Source of the DNA: Flavobacterium erciyesense
Lineage (GTDB): Bacteria > Bacteroidota > Bacteroidia > Flavobacteriales > Flavobacteriaceae
Direction of reading: 5' to 3'
DNA length: 64,000 nucleotides
Assembly: GCF_018069925.1 (NCBI RefSeq)
Contig: NZ_JAGPXB010000006.1
Span: 1 to 64,000 of the forward strand
Position 1 is the first letter of the stretch; the number at the start of each line of letters is the position of its first letter. The notes beneath the pieces are model-generated. The model made no database searches. It saw only the letters and a list, made by a program, of their open reading frames with translations, and was not told the DNA's origin. Both the position numbers and the translations under genes were made by a program. Shown here in pieces: positions 52,089 to 60,207 of the stretch.

Positions 52089-53294
52089 ATGTTACAAAAA
52101 AAATATTTTTTTACTTACTTCGCGCTCTTGCTAGCCTCAGGTGTTTTCGCTCAAAAAGAAGGCTACTGGGATAAAGCGCGCGCTACGACACAAGAAATTC
52201 AAGTTTCGGCACGTGACCGAATGCTAGTCAAAACTCAAGATTTACCTGAAGGCACTACCGAAATTTTGTTTCGCATTACTTTGCTAGATAAAAATCATCA
52301 AATGGCGAGTAGTTTAGTATCTGTTCTCAAGGCTATTCCTGATCCTACCGGAATAAGTCAAGGTTCTGCCGGAGCGGTTTTTTTACTTTCTAAAATATCG
52401 GGCGACGATACCTGTAAATACGCCGTTTTTACCTCAGCTAGTGCTGCGCAACAATACGTAAAAGACGGTTCTGCTAATGCAGCTTGCTTCGAGCAAAGCA
52501 AAGCTGTTAGTAAAGATGCACAATTATTATCTGCTGATAAGAGTCTTTGCTTGCAGCAAAACTCCAGTAACTTATGGTTTGCTTTTGAAAGCAAAAATTG
52601 GATCATGAGTCAAAAAATTATTTTAGAAGTAGTGCCGTGGGTTGATACAAAACTAAGTCGTGGTTGGACAGTCGACAGCCGAAAAGCAATAATTGAGCAA
52701 TGCAAGACCTCTAATTTGGCGAAAAAAATGTCTAATTCGGATGATTTTTGTGTTTGCATTTTAGATAAGATTCAAAACAAATACAAGGCTAAGGAATTTA
52801 CAAAATTACTGCCTGCAGAACAGTCCAAAGCTTTTAAAGATTTCGGTAACAATTGTTACGGCGAAACGAGTTTGTCTCAATCTATTTATGCTGATTTACG
52901 CACGCAAGCTACAACCTTAGCCAAACAAGGCAAACCAGCCGAAGCAATAACGCAATTGTTAACTATCGTAAATGATGGTCAAGCAACAGCTTTAGATTAT
53001 AACGCATTAGGTCGCAATTATCTCATGACCAAACAATACGGAAAAGCAATTAAGTATTTACAAGAAGGAGCTCAAAAAGACCCATCTGAATTGCTTATAC
53101 AGCTCAATTTGGCTCATGCGTATTTGCTAAATGATAATTTTTCAGCAGCCAAAAAAATACACAAAACCTATCAAAATCAAAATGTAACGGCACAGGCTAG
53201 TTGGGTAAAACAAACGGAGCTTGATTTTGCTGCTTTTGCAAAAGCGGGTATTCAATCAGCAGATTTTGATCGTATTTTGAAGTTACTTCGTTAA
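52089..53294 (+). CDS. Secreted TPR-containing protein
   Basis: 401 residues. Signal peptide MLQKKYFFTYFALLLASGVFAQ. The middle (about 30-200) is an unrecognised beta-rich domain including PEGTTEILFRITLLDKNHQ and several Cys. It is followed by a Cys-bearing segment (SDDFCVCILDKIQNKYKAKEF) and two or three TPR units (about 270-365: ALDYNALGRNYLMTKQYGKA, LLIQLNLAHAYLLNDNFSAA). Function unknown; it lies between the UPF0173 and menC genes and could be co-transcribed with menC (25 bp gap). Confidence 0.82.
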   Translation: MLQKKYFFTYFALLLASGVFAQKEGYWDKARATTQEIQVSARDRMLVKTQDLPEGTTEILFRITLLDKNHQMASSLVSVLKAIPDPTGISQGSAGAVFLLSKISGDDTCKYAVFTSASAAQQYVKDGSANAACFEQSKAVSKDAQLLSADKSLCLQQNSSNLWFAFESKNWIMSQKIILEVVPWVDTKLSRGWTVDSRKAIIEQCKTSNLAKKMSNSDDFCVCILDKIQNKYKAKEFTKLLPAEQSKAFKDFGNNCYGETSLSQSIYADLRTQATTLAKQGKPAEAITQLLTIVNDGQATALDYNALGRNYLMTKQYGKAIKYLQEGAQKDPSELLIQLNLAHAYLLNDNFSAAKKIHKTYQNQNVTAQASWVKQTELDFAAFAKAGIQSADFDRILKLLR

Positions 53295-53319
53295 CAAAAC
53301 AAGTTTTAAAAACAATATC

Positions 53320-54372
53320 GTGAAAGCAACTTATCATAAATACATGCTCGAGTTCAAGCGCCCGTCAGGCACCTCTCGCGGTATTTTAACAGAGAAAGAA
53401 ACGTGGTTTATTATCATCGAACACAATGGTAAAAAAGGAATAGGAGAGTGCGGTATTTTGCGCGGCTTAAGTGCGGATGATCGTCCGGATTACGAGCAAC
53501 GTTTGCAATGGACTTGCGAGAATATTAATTTGGGAGTTACTGCACTTTGGGATGCGTTGATAGAGTTTCCGTCAATACAATTTGGCGTTGAAATGGCTTT
53601 TCAATCTTTAGCAAGTGCCAATCCGTTCGAGTTGTTTCCATCTGATTTTACAAACGGAGCCCAAGCCATGGATATTAATGGTTTGATTTGGATGGGCGAG
53701 GAGGCCTACATGAAAGAGCAAATTGAAGAGAAATTAGCAGATGGTTTTAGATGTGTAAAACTTAAAATTGGAGCTATCGAATTTGAAAAAGAATTGTCTT
53801 TATTGCGTTATATTCGTACTCATTTTACTGCTGATCAAGTAGAACTTAGAGTTGATGCTAATGGTGCTTTTGATAAAAATGATGCTTTAGATAGGTTAAT
53901 ACAATTGTCTGAATTTAAACTACATAGTATTGAGCAACCTATTGCTAAAAATCAAACTGACAGTATGGCAGAGTTCTGTAAAAACACTCCTTTCCCAATT
54001 GCATTAGACGAAGAGTTAATTGGTGTTTATTCTACCACAGATAAAGAAGAATTATTACAAAAAATTAAGCCGCAATACATCATTTTGAAACCTAGTTTTG
54101 TGGGTGGATTTCGAGGTACTCAAGAGTGGATTGACTTAGCCGAAAAACATAAAATAGGTTGGTGGATTACCTCAGCATTAGAAAGTAATATTGGCTTAAA
54201 TGCGATTGCTCAATGGACGTATTTGCAAAACAGTCCGCTTCCACAAGGATTAGGAACCGGTGCTTTGTACACCAATAATTTTGACAGTCCACTACAAGTA
54301 AAAGGAGGACAACTTTGGTACAAAAAGGATTTGGGTTGGTCTTTTGATTTTGCTACTTTGGAGAATAACTAA
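53320..54372 (+). CDS. menC: MenC, o-succinylbenzoate synthase
   Basis: 350 residues, GTG start (MKATYHKYMLEFKRPSGTSR); the next ATG would remove conserved N-terminal strands. Enolase-superfamily residues are complete: RCVKLKIGAIEFE (KxK, about 145-157), LRVDANGAF (Asp), HSIEQPI (Glu), ALDEELIG (Asp) and YIILKPSFVGGF (Lys). It dehydrates SHCHC to o-succinylbenzoate. In many flavobacteria menE follows, but here an opposite-strand gene follows, so the CoA ligase must be elsewhere. Confidence 0.94.
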   Translation: MKATYHKYMLEFKRPSGTSRGILTEKETWFIIIEHNGKKGIGECGILRGLSADDRPDYEQRLQWTCENINLGVTALWDALIEFPSIQFGVEMAFQSLASANPFELFPSDFTNGAQAMDINGLIWMGEEAYMKEQIEEKLADGFRCVKLKIGAIEFEKELSLLRYIRTHFTADQVELRVDANGAFDKNDALDRLIQLSEFKLHSIEQPIAKNQTDSMAEFCKNTPFPIALDEELIGVYSTTDKEELLQKIKPQYIILKPSFVGGFRGTQEWIDLAEKHKIGWWITSALESNIGLNAIAQWTYLQNSPLPQGLGTGALYTNNFDSPLQVKGGQLWYKKDLGWSFDFATLENN

Positions 54373-54398
54373 GGATAAAAATTTTTTAAAAGTAAAAA

Positions 54399-54426
54399 AA
54401 AACGGGGCTTTACGAGCTCCGTTTTT
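54399..54426. terminator. Bidirectional terminator between menC and the NTF2-like gene
   Basis: Stem AAACGGGGCT/AGCTCCGTTT (one G-U pair) flanked by A- and T-runs. Its right arm overlaps the last codons of the convergent NTF2-like gene. Confidence 0.8.
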
Positions 54427-54886
54427 GTATATAATTTTGTAAAGAATTTTTGGCTCCTTGTTGAATTTTATTTTGAAAAAATCCGGTCCAACCCAATATA
54501 GCACCTTTTAATCCAAATGCTTGTTTCGACCATTTGTAAAGGTCAAAATCATCGACATGCTTGATGATTAACCCATTTTTAAAATAAAATTGGGCTTGAA
54601 TGCGGTTGACAACAGTGGCATTGGTTGCACTAAAAGGATAAGTGGCTGTCCATTGTGCTTTTCCTAAGTATTCATTGGCTAAAACATTACTCAAATCAAT
54701 TTTCAAATTGCCTTTGCTCTTTTTTATCAACATTTCCCACATGGCAAGTACTTCTGAAGCTTGTAACACTCCAAATACGGGGTCTCTGAACTCTACATTT
54801 GGATCATAACAACTTTTCATTGTTGTTATATCACCTTTAACCAAAGCTGTATAAAATTTAGATATAAGATGTTCGTTACGATGCAT
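54410..54886 (-). CDS. NTF2/SnoaL-like protein
   Basis: 158 residues. The N-terminal helix (HLISKFYTALVKGDITTMKS), the CYDPNVEFRDPVFGVLQASE segment and later strands (KAQWTATYPFSA, RIQAQFYFKNGLIIKHVDDF) form a cone-shaped NTF2-like fold. The family includes ring cyclases, isomerases and proteins without known activity, so no function is assigned. The C-terminal tail (about 138-158) is Gln/Lys-rich and its last codons fall inside the terminator hairpin. Confidence 0.85.
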   Translation of the reverse strand: MHRNEHLISKFYTALVKGDITTMKSCYDPNVEFRDPVFGVLQASEVLAMWEMLIKKSKGNLKIDLSNVLANEYLGKAQWTATYPFSATNATVVNRIQAQFYFKNGLIIKHVDDFDLYKWSKQAFGLKGAILGWTGFFQNKIQQGAKNSLQNYIQKRSS

Positions 54887-55117
54887 ACCGAAAATGATTG
54901 AAAATATAGTAACTGCTTCTAAATGATTTTATAATAAACGCCAGTAAATTTGAGTGATCAAACTTATTCAAAGCAGTTTGCTATATAAAATATAAAAATA
55001 GCAACTTTTTTTCCATTATGTCTTGATTTTTAATAAAATTATGACGCAAAGTACTTTCTTTTAGTAGCTTACTTTTTAATTAAAACCTTTTCTATCCATT
55101 ACAGGGGATAATTATTT

Positions 55118-55471
55118 TTATTCGTTGTCTCGTTGCTCGTTAAAATTTGCAGCTTTTTTTTGTACCAAAGCGCCTACAGCAAATTGCAAAAGGGTGCCAA
55201 ATACTTTTTTTATTGGATTATGCGTGCTGCCAACTACTGCTTTACGTGTTAAATAACCTGTGAGCAACCCCAAACCATTACTTATTAAATCACTTTTTAA
55301 ATCAGAGGATTGACGGACTTCGCCAAATGTTCTTTTTAGGATATTGATTGGTTTATAATGGCTGTACGTTTCATGATATTGATTTTTAAGGTCTAACAAC
55401 TCCAATTCTTGTTTTCGCTTCAAGAGATCAATAGCTTCTTGTAAAGTGTCTGAGGGATTGATACGTTTCAT
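55118..55471 (-). CDS. Unrecognised protein with glycine-rich hydrophobic C-terminus
   Basis: 117 residues. The N-terminal half is a charged helix (TLQEAIDLLKRKQELELLDLKNQY). The C-terminal half has two weakly hydrophobic stretches (NGLGLLTGYLTRKAVVGS and VFGTLLQFAVGALVQKKA). No family is recognised. Its start overlaps the stop of the holin-like gene by 4 bp (ATGA), so it belongs to the YtxH/holin unit, which in other flavobacteria is associated with envelope or general stress. Confidence 0.72.
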   Translation of the reverse strand: MKRINPSDTLQEAIDLLKRKQELELLDLKNQYHETYSHYKPINILKRTFGEVRQSSDLKSDLISNGLGLLTGYLTRKAVVGSTHNPIKKVFGTLLQFAVGALVQKKAANFNEQRDNE

Positions 55472-55821
55472 AGCGTTTTGTTTTTAAGCATTTTTACAAT
55501 AATCAAATTGCTGATTGGTGTTTTGATCCACTGCTCTTTGAATACAAACAGCAAAACAGCTATTAGCAAATAAAATATTGCTACAATAAAAAAACCAAAG
55601 TGTATTTTGCCTACAAGATCACCAATATAAAAAGAAAGGCCAATGTTGACTAGCAATGCGAACATTCCAAGTACAACACCAATCATCATGCGTGATAACA
55701 ATGACGAGGATAAATCGGCCGCTTTATCAATTGCTTGTAACTTGGCTAATTCAATTGAAGTTTTGGTGTAGGTCTCTGCTTTTTCAAAAAGATCCTCTAT
55801 TGAAGGTGTTTTTTTTTCCAT
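55468..55821 (-). CDS. Holin-superfamily-III-like (Phage_holin_3_6 type) membrane protein
   Basis: 117 residues with a helical N-terminus (IEDLFEKAETYTKTSIELAKLQAIDKAADL, about 6-35) and two membrane helices (MMIGVVLGMFALLVNIGLSFYIG and FGFFIVAIFYLLIAVLLFVF). This is the pattern of the putative holin-X family that is chromosomal and unrelated to phage lysis. It is between ytxH-like and the 117-residue unknown gene. Confidence 0.82.
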   Translation of the reverse strand: MEKKTPSIEDLFEKAETYTKTSIELAKLQAIDKAADLSSSLLSRMMIGVVLGMFALLVNIGLSFYIGDLVGKIHFGFFIVAIFYLLIAVLLFVFKEQWIKTPISNLIIVKMLKNKTL

Positions 55822-55875
55822 GATAGTTGTGTTGCATTAAAAGTTCAAACAAAGTGAATTCGTTTGAAGTGACAT

Positions 55876-56139
55876 TTAAAGTTTTTTGGCAGCTTGGTTT
55901 AAAGCTTCTGTACCTTCAATTATTGCATCTTTACCTTCTTCAGTCGCTGAATTGTATTTTTTTTGAATAGTTCCGATTAAGGCATCAATTTGACTTTTTA
56001 AATCTTCTGCATAATCAGCGCTTTTATCGGCTATTTTTTTTCTGGTTTTGCTACCTTTTTCAGGTGCAAATAATACTCCTAATAATGCTCCAACGGCTAC
56101 TCCGCCTAAAATTCCTAAAATTACTTTATCTGCTTTCAT
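55876..56139 (-). CDS. YtxH domain protein
   Basis: 87 residues. An N-terminal helix GILGGVAVGALLGVLFAPEKG (about 9-29) with the LLFAPxxG-type signature of YtxH is followed by a charged coiled helix (KTRKKIADKSADYAEDLKSQ). YtxH-like proteins are general-stress and stationary-phase linked in Bacillus and are common in flavobacteria. It heads the small membrane-protein unit. Confidence 0.88.
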   Translation of the reverse strand: MKADKVILGILGGVAVGALLGVLFAPEKGSKTRKKIADKSADYAEDLKSQIDALIGTIQKKYNSATEEGKDAIIEGTEALNQAAKKL

Positions 56140-56271
56140 ATTAATATGTTTTAATGTTGTTGTTTTTAGTTTGCCTTAGCAAATGCATGACACTATTTTT
56201 TCATATAACAACAAAACTTAAGTTTTTAATAAAAAAAAACTAAGTTTTGAAGGTATGGAATTTAAAAGGTC

Positions 56272-56424
56272 TTAGATATTTCTTCCTGAGATAAGTCTGA
56301 ATAGTACTGCAATAACGGCAATAACTAAAAGGAGGTGAATGATTGATCCTAGACTGTAAGCGAAAAATCCGATAGCCCATAAAATAACTAAGATAACTGC
56401 GATGGTGTAAAGAAGATTGTTCAT
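56272..56424 (-). CDS. lmo0937-type small membrane protein
   Basis: 50 residues: MNNLLYTIAVILVILWAIGF begins the first helix, and the second helix is SIIHLLLVIAVIAVLFRLIS. This two-helix pattern matches the lmo0937 family of stress-related small membrane proteins, found near YtxH genes in flavobacteria. It is 132 bp upstream of ytxH on the same strand. Confidence 0.85.
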   Translation of the reverse strand: MNNLLYTIAVILVILWAIGFFAYSLGSIIHLLLVIAVIAVLFRLISGRNI

Positions 56425-56455
56425 AATTTTGGTTTTTAAAAGGTTAGATTGAATT

Positions 56456-56541
56456 AGCCGTTGGTTGTATTTGGTGAGGTTGTACTAGACTTTATTTCAG
56501 TATGATCAATAACTATTCACCAGTTGTTACATCCAACGGCT
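56456..56541. repeat. Long imperfect inverted repeat between lmo0937-like gene and broken barrel gene
   Basis: Outer arms AGCCGTTGG (56456-56464) and CCAACGGCT (56533-56541), with inner arms GGTGA (56473-56477) and TCACC (56517-56521), enclose about 39 bp. It could be a structured 3' region, a processing site or a small mobile-element remnant; no target duplication is evident. Confidence 0.5.
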
Positions 56542-56551
56542 TATTTATGAT

Positions 56552-57163
56552 TTAGTTAAGTCTTAATCCGATGTAGGCACTAAGCACACTATTCTTGGCA
56601 TCTGATGAATTAAAATCACCTTCTTTTCCAATTTTGGTTAAACCGTAGTTGTAACGTACTCCAAAATTTACAGCATCTAAATCGATACCAATACCTGCAG
56701 CAACACCTGCGTCAAACTTGTTAAAATCGTTTGTGTCTAATTCTGACTCTCCGCTGATAAGTTCTTATTCAAAAGTTCTTTTACCGCTTACCATGTATGC
56801 AGCATAAGGACCAACGTGAACGTTTAAATTTTCTGTTAAATTAGCTACTAATAATACAGGAACTTCAATATAATTTACATTGAATTTAGATGTACTATTG
56901 TTAGTTACTAACTCAGCACCTTTAGTCGTGTAGTTGATCTCAGGTTGAATTGCAATACTATTTGTAATAGGTAATTTAGCATACAAACCAGCATTGAATC
57001 CTGTCAAAATATTATTATCATCTACTGTATCAGTATACATATTAGAAAAGTTTAAACCTCCTTTAAATCCAAAAGCGGCTGTCTTTTCTTGTGCTTGCAT
57101 TCCTGTAAATGCTAATAAACCAGTTACTACTGCTGCATAAAGTGTTCTTTTTGTATTTTTCAT
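56552..57163 (-). pseudogene. Outer-membrane beta-barrel protein interrupted by one in-frame stop
   Basis: 204 codons including the final stop. Signal peptide MKNTKRTLYAAVVTGLLAFTGMQAQ, then porin-like strands (FGFKGGLNFSNMYTDTVDD, IAIQPEINYTTKGAELVTNN, NYIEVPVLLVANLT, VHVGPYAAYMVSGKRTFE). A TAA codon at 56765-56767 follows E132. The same frame then continues ELISGESELDTNDFNKFD, AGVAAGIGIDLDAVNFGVRY and ends LSAYIGLRLN with its own stop at 56552. The tail is a normal barrel end for this family of about 200-residue proteins. A single substitution (from AAA, CAA or GAA) would restore it. It may be a recent pseudogene, a sequencing error or a readthrough site. Confidence 0.85.
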
Positions 57164-57495
57164 GACTTTGTTTTTTTAATTGTTTTTATATAGTACAAAG
57201 ATGGGATGCTTCACCATAAATCGTCTTACACGAATTTGTCTTATTGTTATACAATTCACATATTTTACAAAGCACAACTCTTTTTTGGAGCTATTCTATG
57301 AGTTTTTTTACCAATTTGGATAAAAATGGACTACAATTGTTTGCTTAATGATGATTTTTTATTCGAAGTAAAGTGGTTGCTTGTCGCACGGATCTACTAT
57401 AAAGCAATACTCTTTCAGAGCTTGTTTTTGTACTAACAATTAAAACCTTAATGATTAAAGAAATGGATTGATTCGAAATATTTTGCTAGTACTAA
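57164..57495. other. Intergenic region with no recognised gene
   Basis: 332 bp, AT-rich, between two minus-strand genes. No protein-like frame, hairpin or promoter that I can support was found, apart from a CATCTTTG near 57200 on the minus strand that only partly fits the -7 consensus. Confidence 0.35.
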
Positions 57496-58386
57496 TTATT
57501 GAATAGGATTTTTTAATTTTTCATCATCTTTGAGTTCTGCTGTTCTTTTCGAAGTAATCGTTGATCCAGCAGATGCAATAACCACACAGCAAAGCGCTAT
57601 AATTTCATTTGTGTTAAGACGCTCGCTCAAAAAAAGTAGTCCGCAAATAGCTGCTGCAGCAGGTTCTAAACTCATTAAAATGCTAAAAGTACGAGCGGGT
57701 AATTGTCCAAGTGCTTTCATTTCGAGTGTAAATGGTATTGCGCTAGATAAAAGAGCAAGAGCAATTCCCATATATAAGTAGGTTGGAGTAAGGAGCAGGA
57801 GTCCTTTTCCGGCAATTCCGAAGGGTATAATTAATAAGGAAGCAAAAAGCATTCCTGTAGCTACAGCTTGACCTCCGTTCATAATTTTCGAAATTTTCCC
57901 TCCTAATATAATATAACCTGCCCAAAGGCCACCTGCTATCAATGCAAAAACAACTCCTAAAATATCAATTTTGCTATTGGTCCAAGGAGCAATCAATGCA
58001 ATGCCTGTAGCTGCTAGAGCAACCCATAAATAATCTAAAATTCGTTTTGAACCCAAAACAGCGACCAACAATGGTCCGAAGAACTCTAAGGTAACTGCAA
58101 GTCCTATCGGAATGCGCTCGATAGCCATGTAAAAAACTAAATTCATTGCCCCTAACGATAATCCATACGGAATTACAATTTTCCATTGTTTAGCGGTTAT
58201 GTGAAATAAGTTTGGTTTGTAAACAGCTAGTAGAATTAATGCTGAAATCCCAATACGCAGTGAAGCCGTGGCCGATGCACCCAATATTGGAAACAAGGTT
58301 TTAGCAATAGCGGCACCTGATTGAACACTTATGATGGCAAAAAGCACGGCGGGAATAGGAGGGATCGAAGGTAATTTGTTTTTCAC
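57496..58386 (-). CDS. EamA/DMT family transporter
   Basis: 296 residues with 10 membrane helices in two EamA halves. Typical are PAVLFAIISVQSGAAIAKTL (helix 1), YMAIERIPIGLAVTLEFFGP (about 94-113), and the second-half LGQLPARTFSILMSLEPAAA ... FLSERLNTNEIIALCCVV. The IPIGLAVTLEFFGPL motif and size are close to RhtA-type homoserine/threonine exporters. Substrate is not proven. It ends with a charged tail TAELKDDEKLKNP. Confidence 0.88.
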   Translation of the reverse strand: MKNKLPSIPPIPAVLFAIISVQSGAAIAKTLFPILGASATASLRIGISALILLAVYKPNLFHITAKQWKIVIPYGLSLGAMNLVFYMAIERIPIGLAVTLEFFGPLLVAVLGSKRILDYLWVALAATGIALIAPWTNSKIDILGVVFALIAGGLWAGYIILGGKISKIMNGGQAVATGMLFASLLIIPFGIAGKGLLLLTPTYLYMGIALALLSSAIPFTLEMKALGQLPARTFSILMSLEPAAAAICGLLFLSERLNTNEIIALCCVVIASAGSTITSKRTAELKDDEKLKNPIQ

Positions 58387-58611
58387 AACTCTAATTTAAA
58401 GGAGTAGTAAATCTACTAAAAATTATAGTCTAAAGGTGTACTATTTATTTCATGATAAATTAATTTAAATACAAAATAGGACAACTAACTAAAGTTAATT
58501 TTGAAATTAAATTATTGAAAATGAGTGTTTTTATGATTGTTTTTTTAATATCTTTAACACAATCAAAAATTAAAACGTCTCTAATTAATTATTTTAAAAT
58601 CGTGACCTCCA

Positions 58612-59130
58612 ATGATAAAAAACTACTTTTTACTTTTTTCTCTGTTTTTAACTTTTTGCTTACATGCTCAAACTAAGAGTGTATTTGATATTGCAAGAAA
58701 AGGCAACTTGGTTGAAATAAAAAATGTATTTCAACAAAACCCTAAGCTCATAAATTCCGTAGATATAAATGGATATACACCTTTAATCCTTGCATGTTAT
58801 AGAGGTAATGAAGAAGTAGCTCTATTTTTAACTGAAAAGGTAAGTGATATCAATTACAATAGTGGAATGGGAAGTGCAATAATGGCAGCAGTAATGTCAG
58901 GAAATAGCGCTATTGTAGAAAAACTTATTGCATTAAAAGCTAACCTGAATGAAGTAGATGCTCAAGGAAAAACTGCATTGATTTATGCTACATTTTTTAA
59001 CAAAAATGAAATTGCCAAAATGCTGATAAAAGCAGGTGCTAATCTCAATATAAAGGATAGTGATGGTAAAAGTGCACAAGATTTTGCCACTTTCAATAAA
59101 AATACAGAATTAATAATATTGCTAAATTAA
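58612..59130 (+). CDS. Secreted ankyrin-repeat protein
   Basis: 172 residues. Signal peptide MIKNYFLLFSLFLTFCLHAQ. Four ankyrin units are seen: SVFDIARKGNLVEIKNVFQQ, NGYTPLILACYRGNEEVALF, SAIMAAVMSGNSAIVEKLIA and GKTALIYATFFNKNEIAKML, with a last half repeat KSAQDFATFNK. Exported ankyrin proteins sometimes shield or regulate a partner such as a catalase; here the partner may be the DOMON protein 21 bp downstream, an inference from spacing. Confidence 0.88.
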   Translation: MIKNYFLLFSLFLTFCLHAQTKSVFDIARKGNLVEIKNVFQQNPKLINSVDINGYTPLILACYRGNEEVALFLTEKVSDINYNSGMGSAIMAAVMSGNSAIVEKLIALKANLNEVDAQGKTALIYATFFNKNEIAKMLIKAGANLNIKDSDGKSAQDFATFNKNTELIILLN

Positions 59131-59151
59131 TTAACCCTTAATTACTTAAAT

Positions 59152-59919
59152 ATGAAGAAAATTTACATACTGCTATTTTTAATTACAACAAGTTATTTTT
59201 GCCAGGCTCAAAAAACATCGGGTGAGGTTACTCTAGGTGGTCTTATGTCGGCAAAACTTGATTTAGATTCTAATACATCAAGAGTTACACTTACACTAAA
59301 GGGTCCATCAGATCGCTGGTTTGCATTTGGTTTAAATGCCTTGAGTATGAATTCAGGCACTGATTGTGTTGTGATGCGAAGTGCGTCATCTTTTAGCGAT
59401 GACAGATTGATTGGTTTTCAAGCACCCGTTGCTGATGCAGTACAAAATTGGACTGTAACAACTAACGAAGTTAATGGATCAACAAGAACAATTGTGGCAT
59501 CAAGAGCATTTAACACAGGCGATACCTCTGATTATATTTTTAATTTTAACCTAAGCTCTCTAAATGTTATTTATTCATTTGGGTCGGGAGCAAATTACAA
59601 TTTAGTATATCATGGAGGAGCTAATCGCGGTGCAACTACACTGTCATTTACCACTTTGGGAACGAATGATTTTGCAACTGTAGAGGATGTAAATATTTAT
59701 CCTAATCCTTCAAATGGTGTTTTTAACATATTAAAAAATGATTTAACTACAGTCTCAAAAGTTAGGGTTTTTGATATTAATGCAAAACTATTGAAAGAAA
59801 TAGATACTAAAAATGACGATGCTATTGCTGTAAATTTATCACAATATGCAACGGGTCTTTATTTTATGGAAATTACCACTGCTAATAATAAAATGATTAA
59901 AAAAATTCAAAAAAAATAG
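59152..59919 (+). CDS. DOMON-domain protein with type A T9SS sorting tail
   Basis: 255 residues. Signal peptide MKKIYILLFLITTSYFCQAQ. A DOMON-like domain (about 25-170) shows RWFAFGLNALSMNSGTDCVV and DRLIGFQAPVADAVQNWTVT, resembling heme- or sugar-binding DOMON domains. A type A C-terminal secretion signal follows: VNIYPNPSNGVFNI (about 179-192), VFDINAKLLKEID, LSQYATGLYFMEIT and KMIKKIQKK. So it is exported by the T9SS and anchored or released at the surface. Ligand unknown; a redox role is suggested only by the domain type. Confidence 0.88.
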   Translation: MKKIYILLFLITTSYFCQAQKTSGEVTLGGLMSAKLDLDSNTSRVTLTLKGPSDRWFAFGLNALSMNSGTDCVVMRSASSFSDDRLIGFQAPVADAVQNWTVTTNEVNGSTRTIVASRAFNTGDTSDYIFNFNLSSLNVIYSFGSGANYNLVYHGGANRGATTLSFTTLGTNDFATVEDVNIYPNPSNGVFNILKNDLTTVSKVRVFDINAKLLKEIDTKNDDAIAVNLSQYATGLYFMEITTANNKMIKKIQKK

Positions 59920-60021
59920 CTCGATTAATTGAGCAAGAGATTATTACTGTTTAATTAAACTTTAAAAATCTTCATTGTTGGATGCTATTAAATTCGATAC
60001 GAACTAACTTTGAATCTACTT

Positions 60022-60052
60022 AAAAAAAACCGAGCCACTGCTCGGTTTTTTT
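60022..60052 (+). terminator. Terminator of the ankyrin-DOMON unit
   Basis: Stem AAAACCGAGC/GCTCGGTTTT with a 4-nt loop and a T-run about 105 bp after the DOMON stop. Confidence 0.82.
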
Positions 60053-60207
60053 ATTGATATATTTCTCAGCCTTGTAGTTGTCGTAATACTATTTAGGCTT
60101 TAAAAACTCGATAAGTGTATTTTTACAATTTTATTTATAGAAGTTTGTGAACCTTTAATAAGTAAAAGAACTCTGATTTTTCTATTTTTACACAAATTTA
60201 GAATTGC

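Noticed and set aside
55468-55821. Holin-like gene as a sign of a prophage
   Set aside because: No other phage gene is nearby; this holin-superfamily member is a common chromosomal partner of YtxH in flavobacteria.
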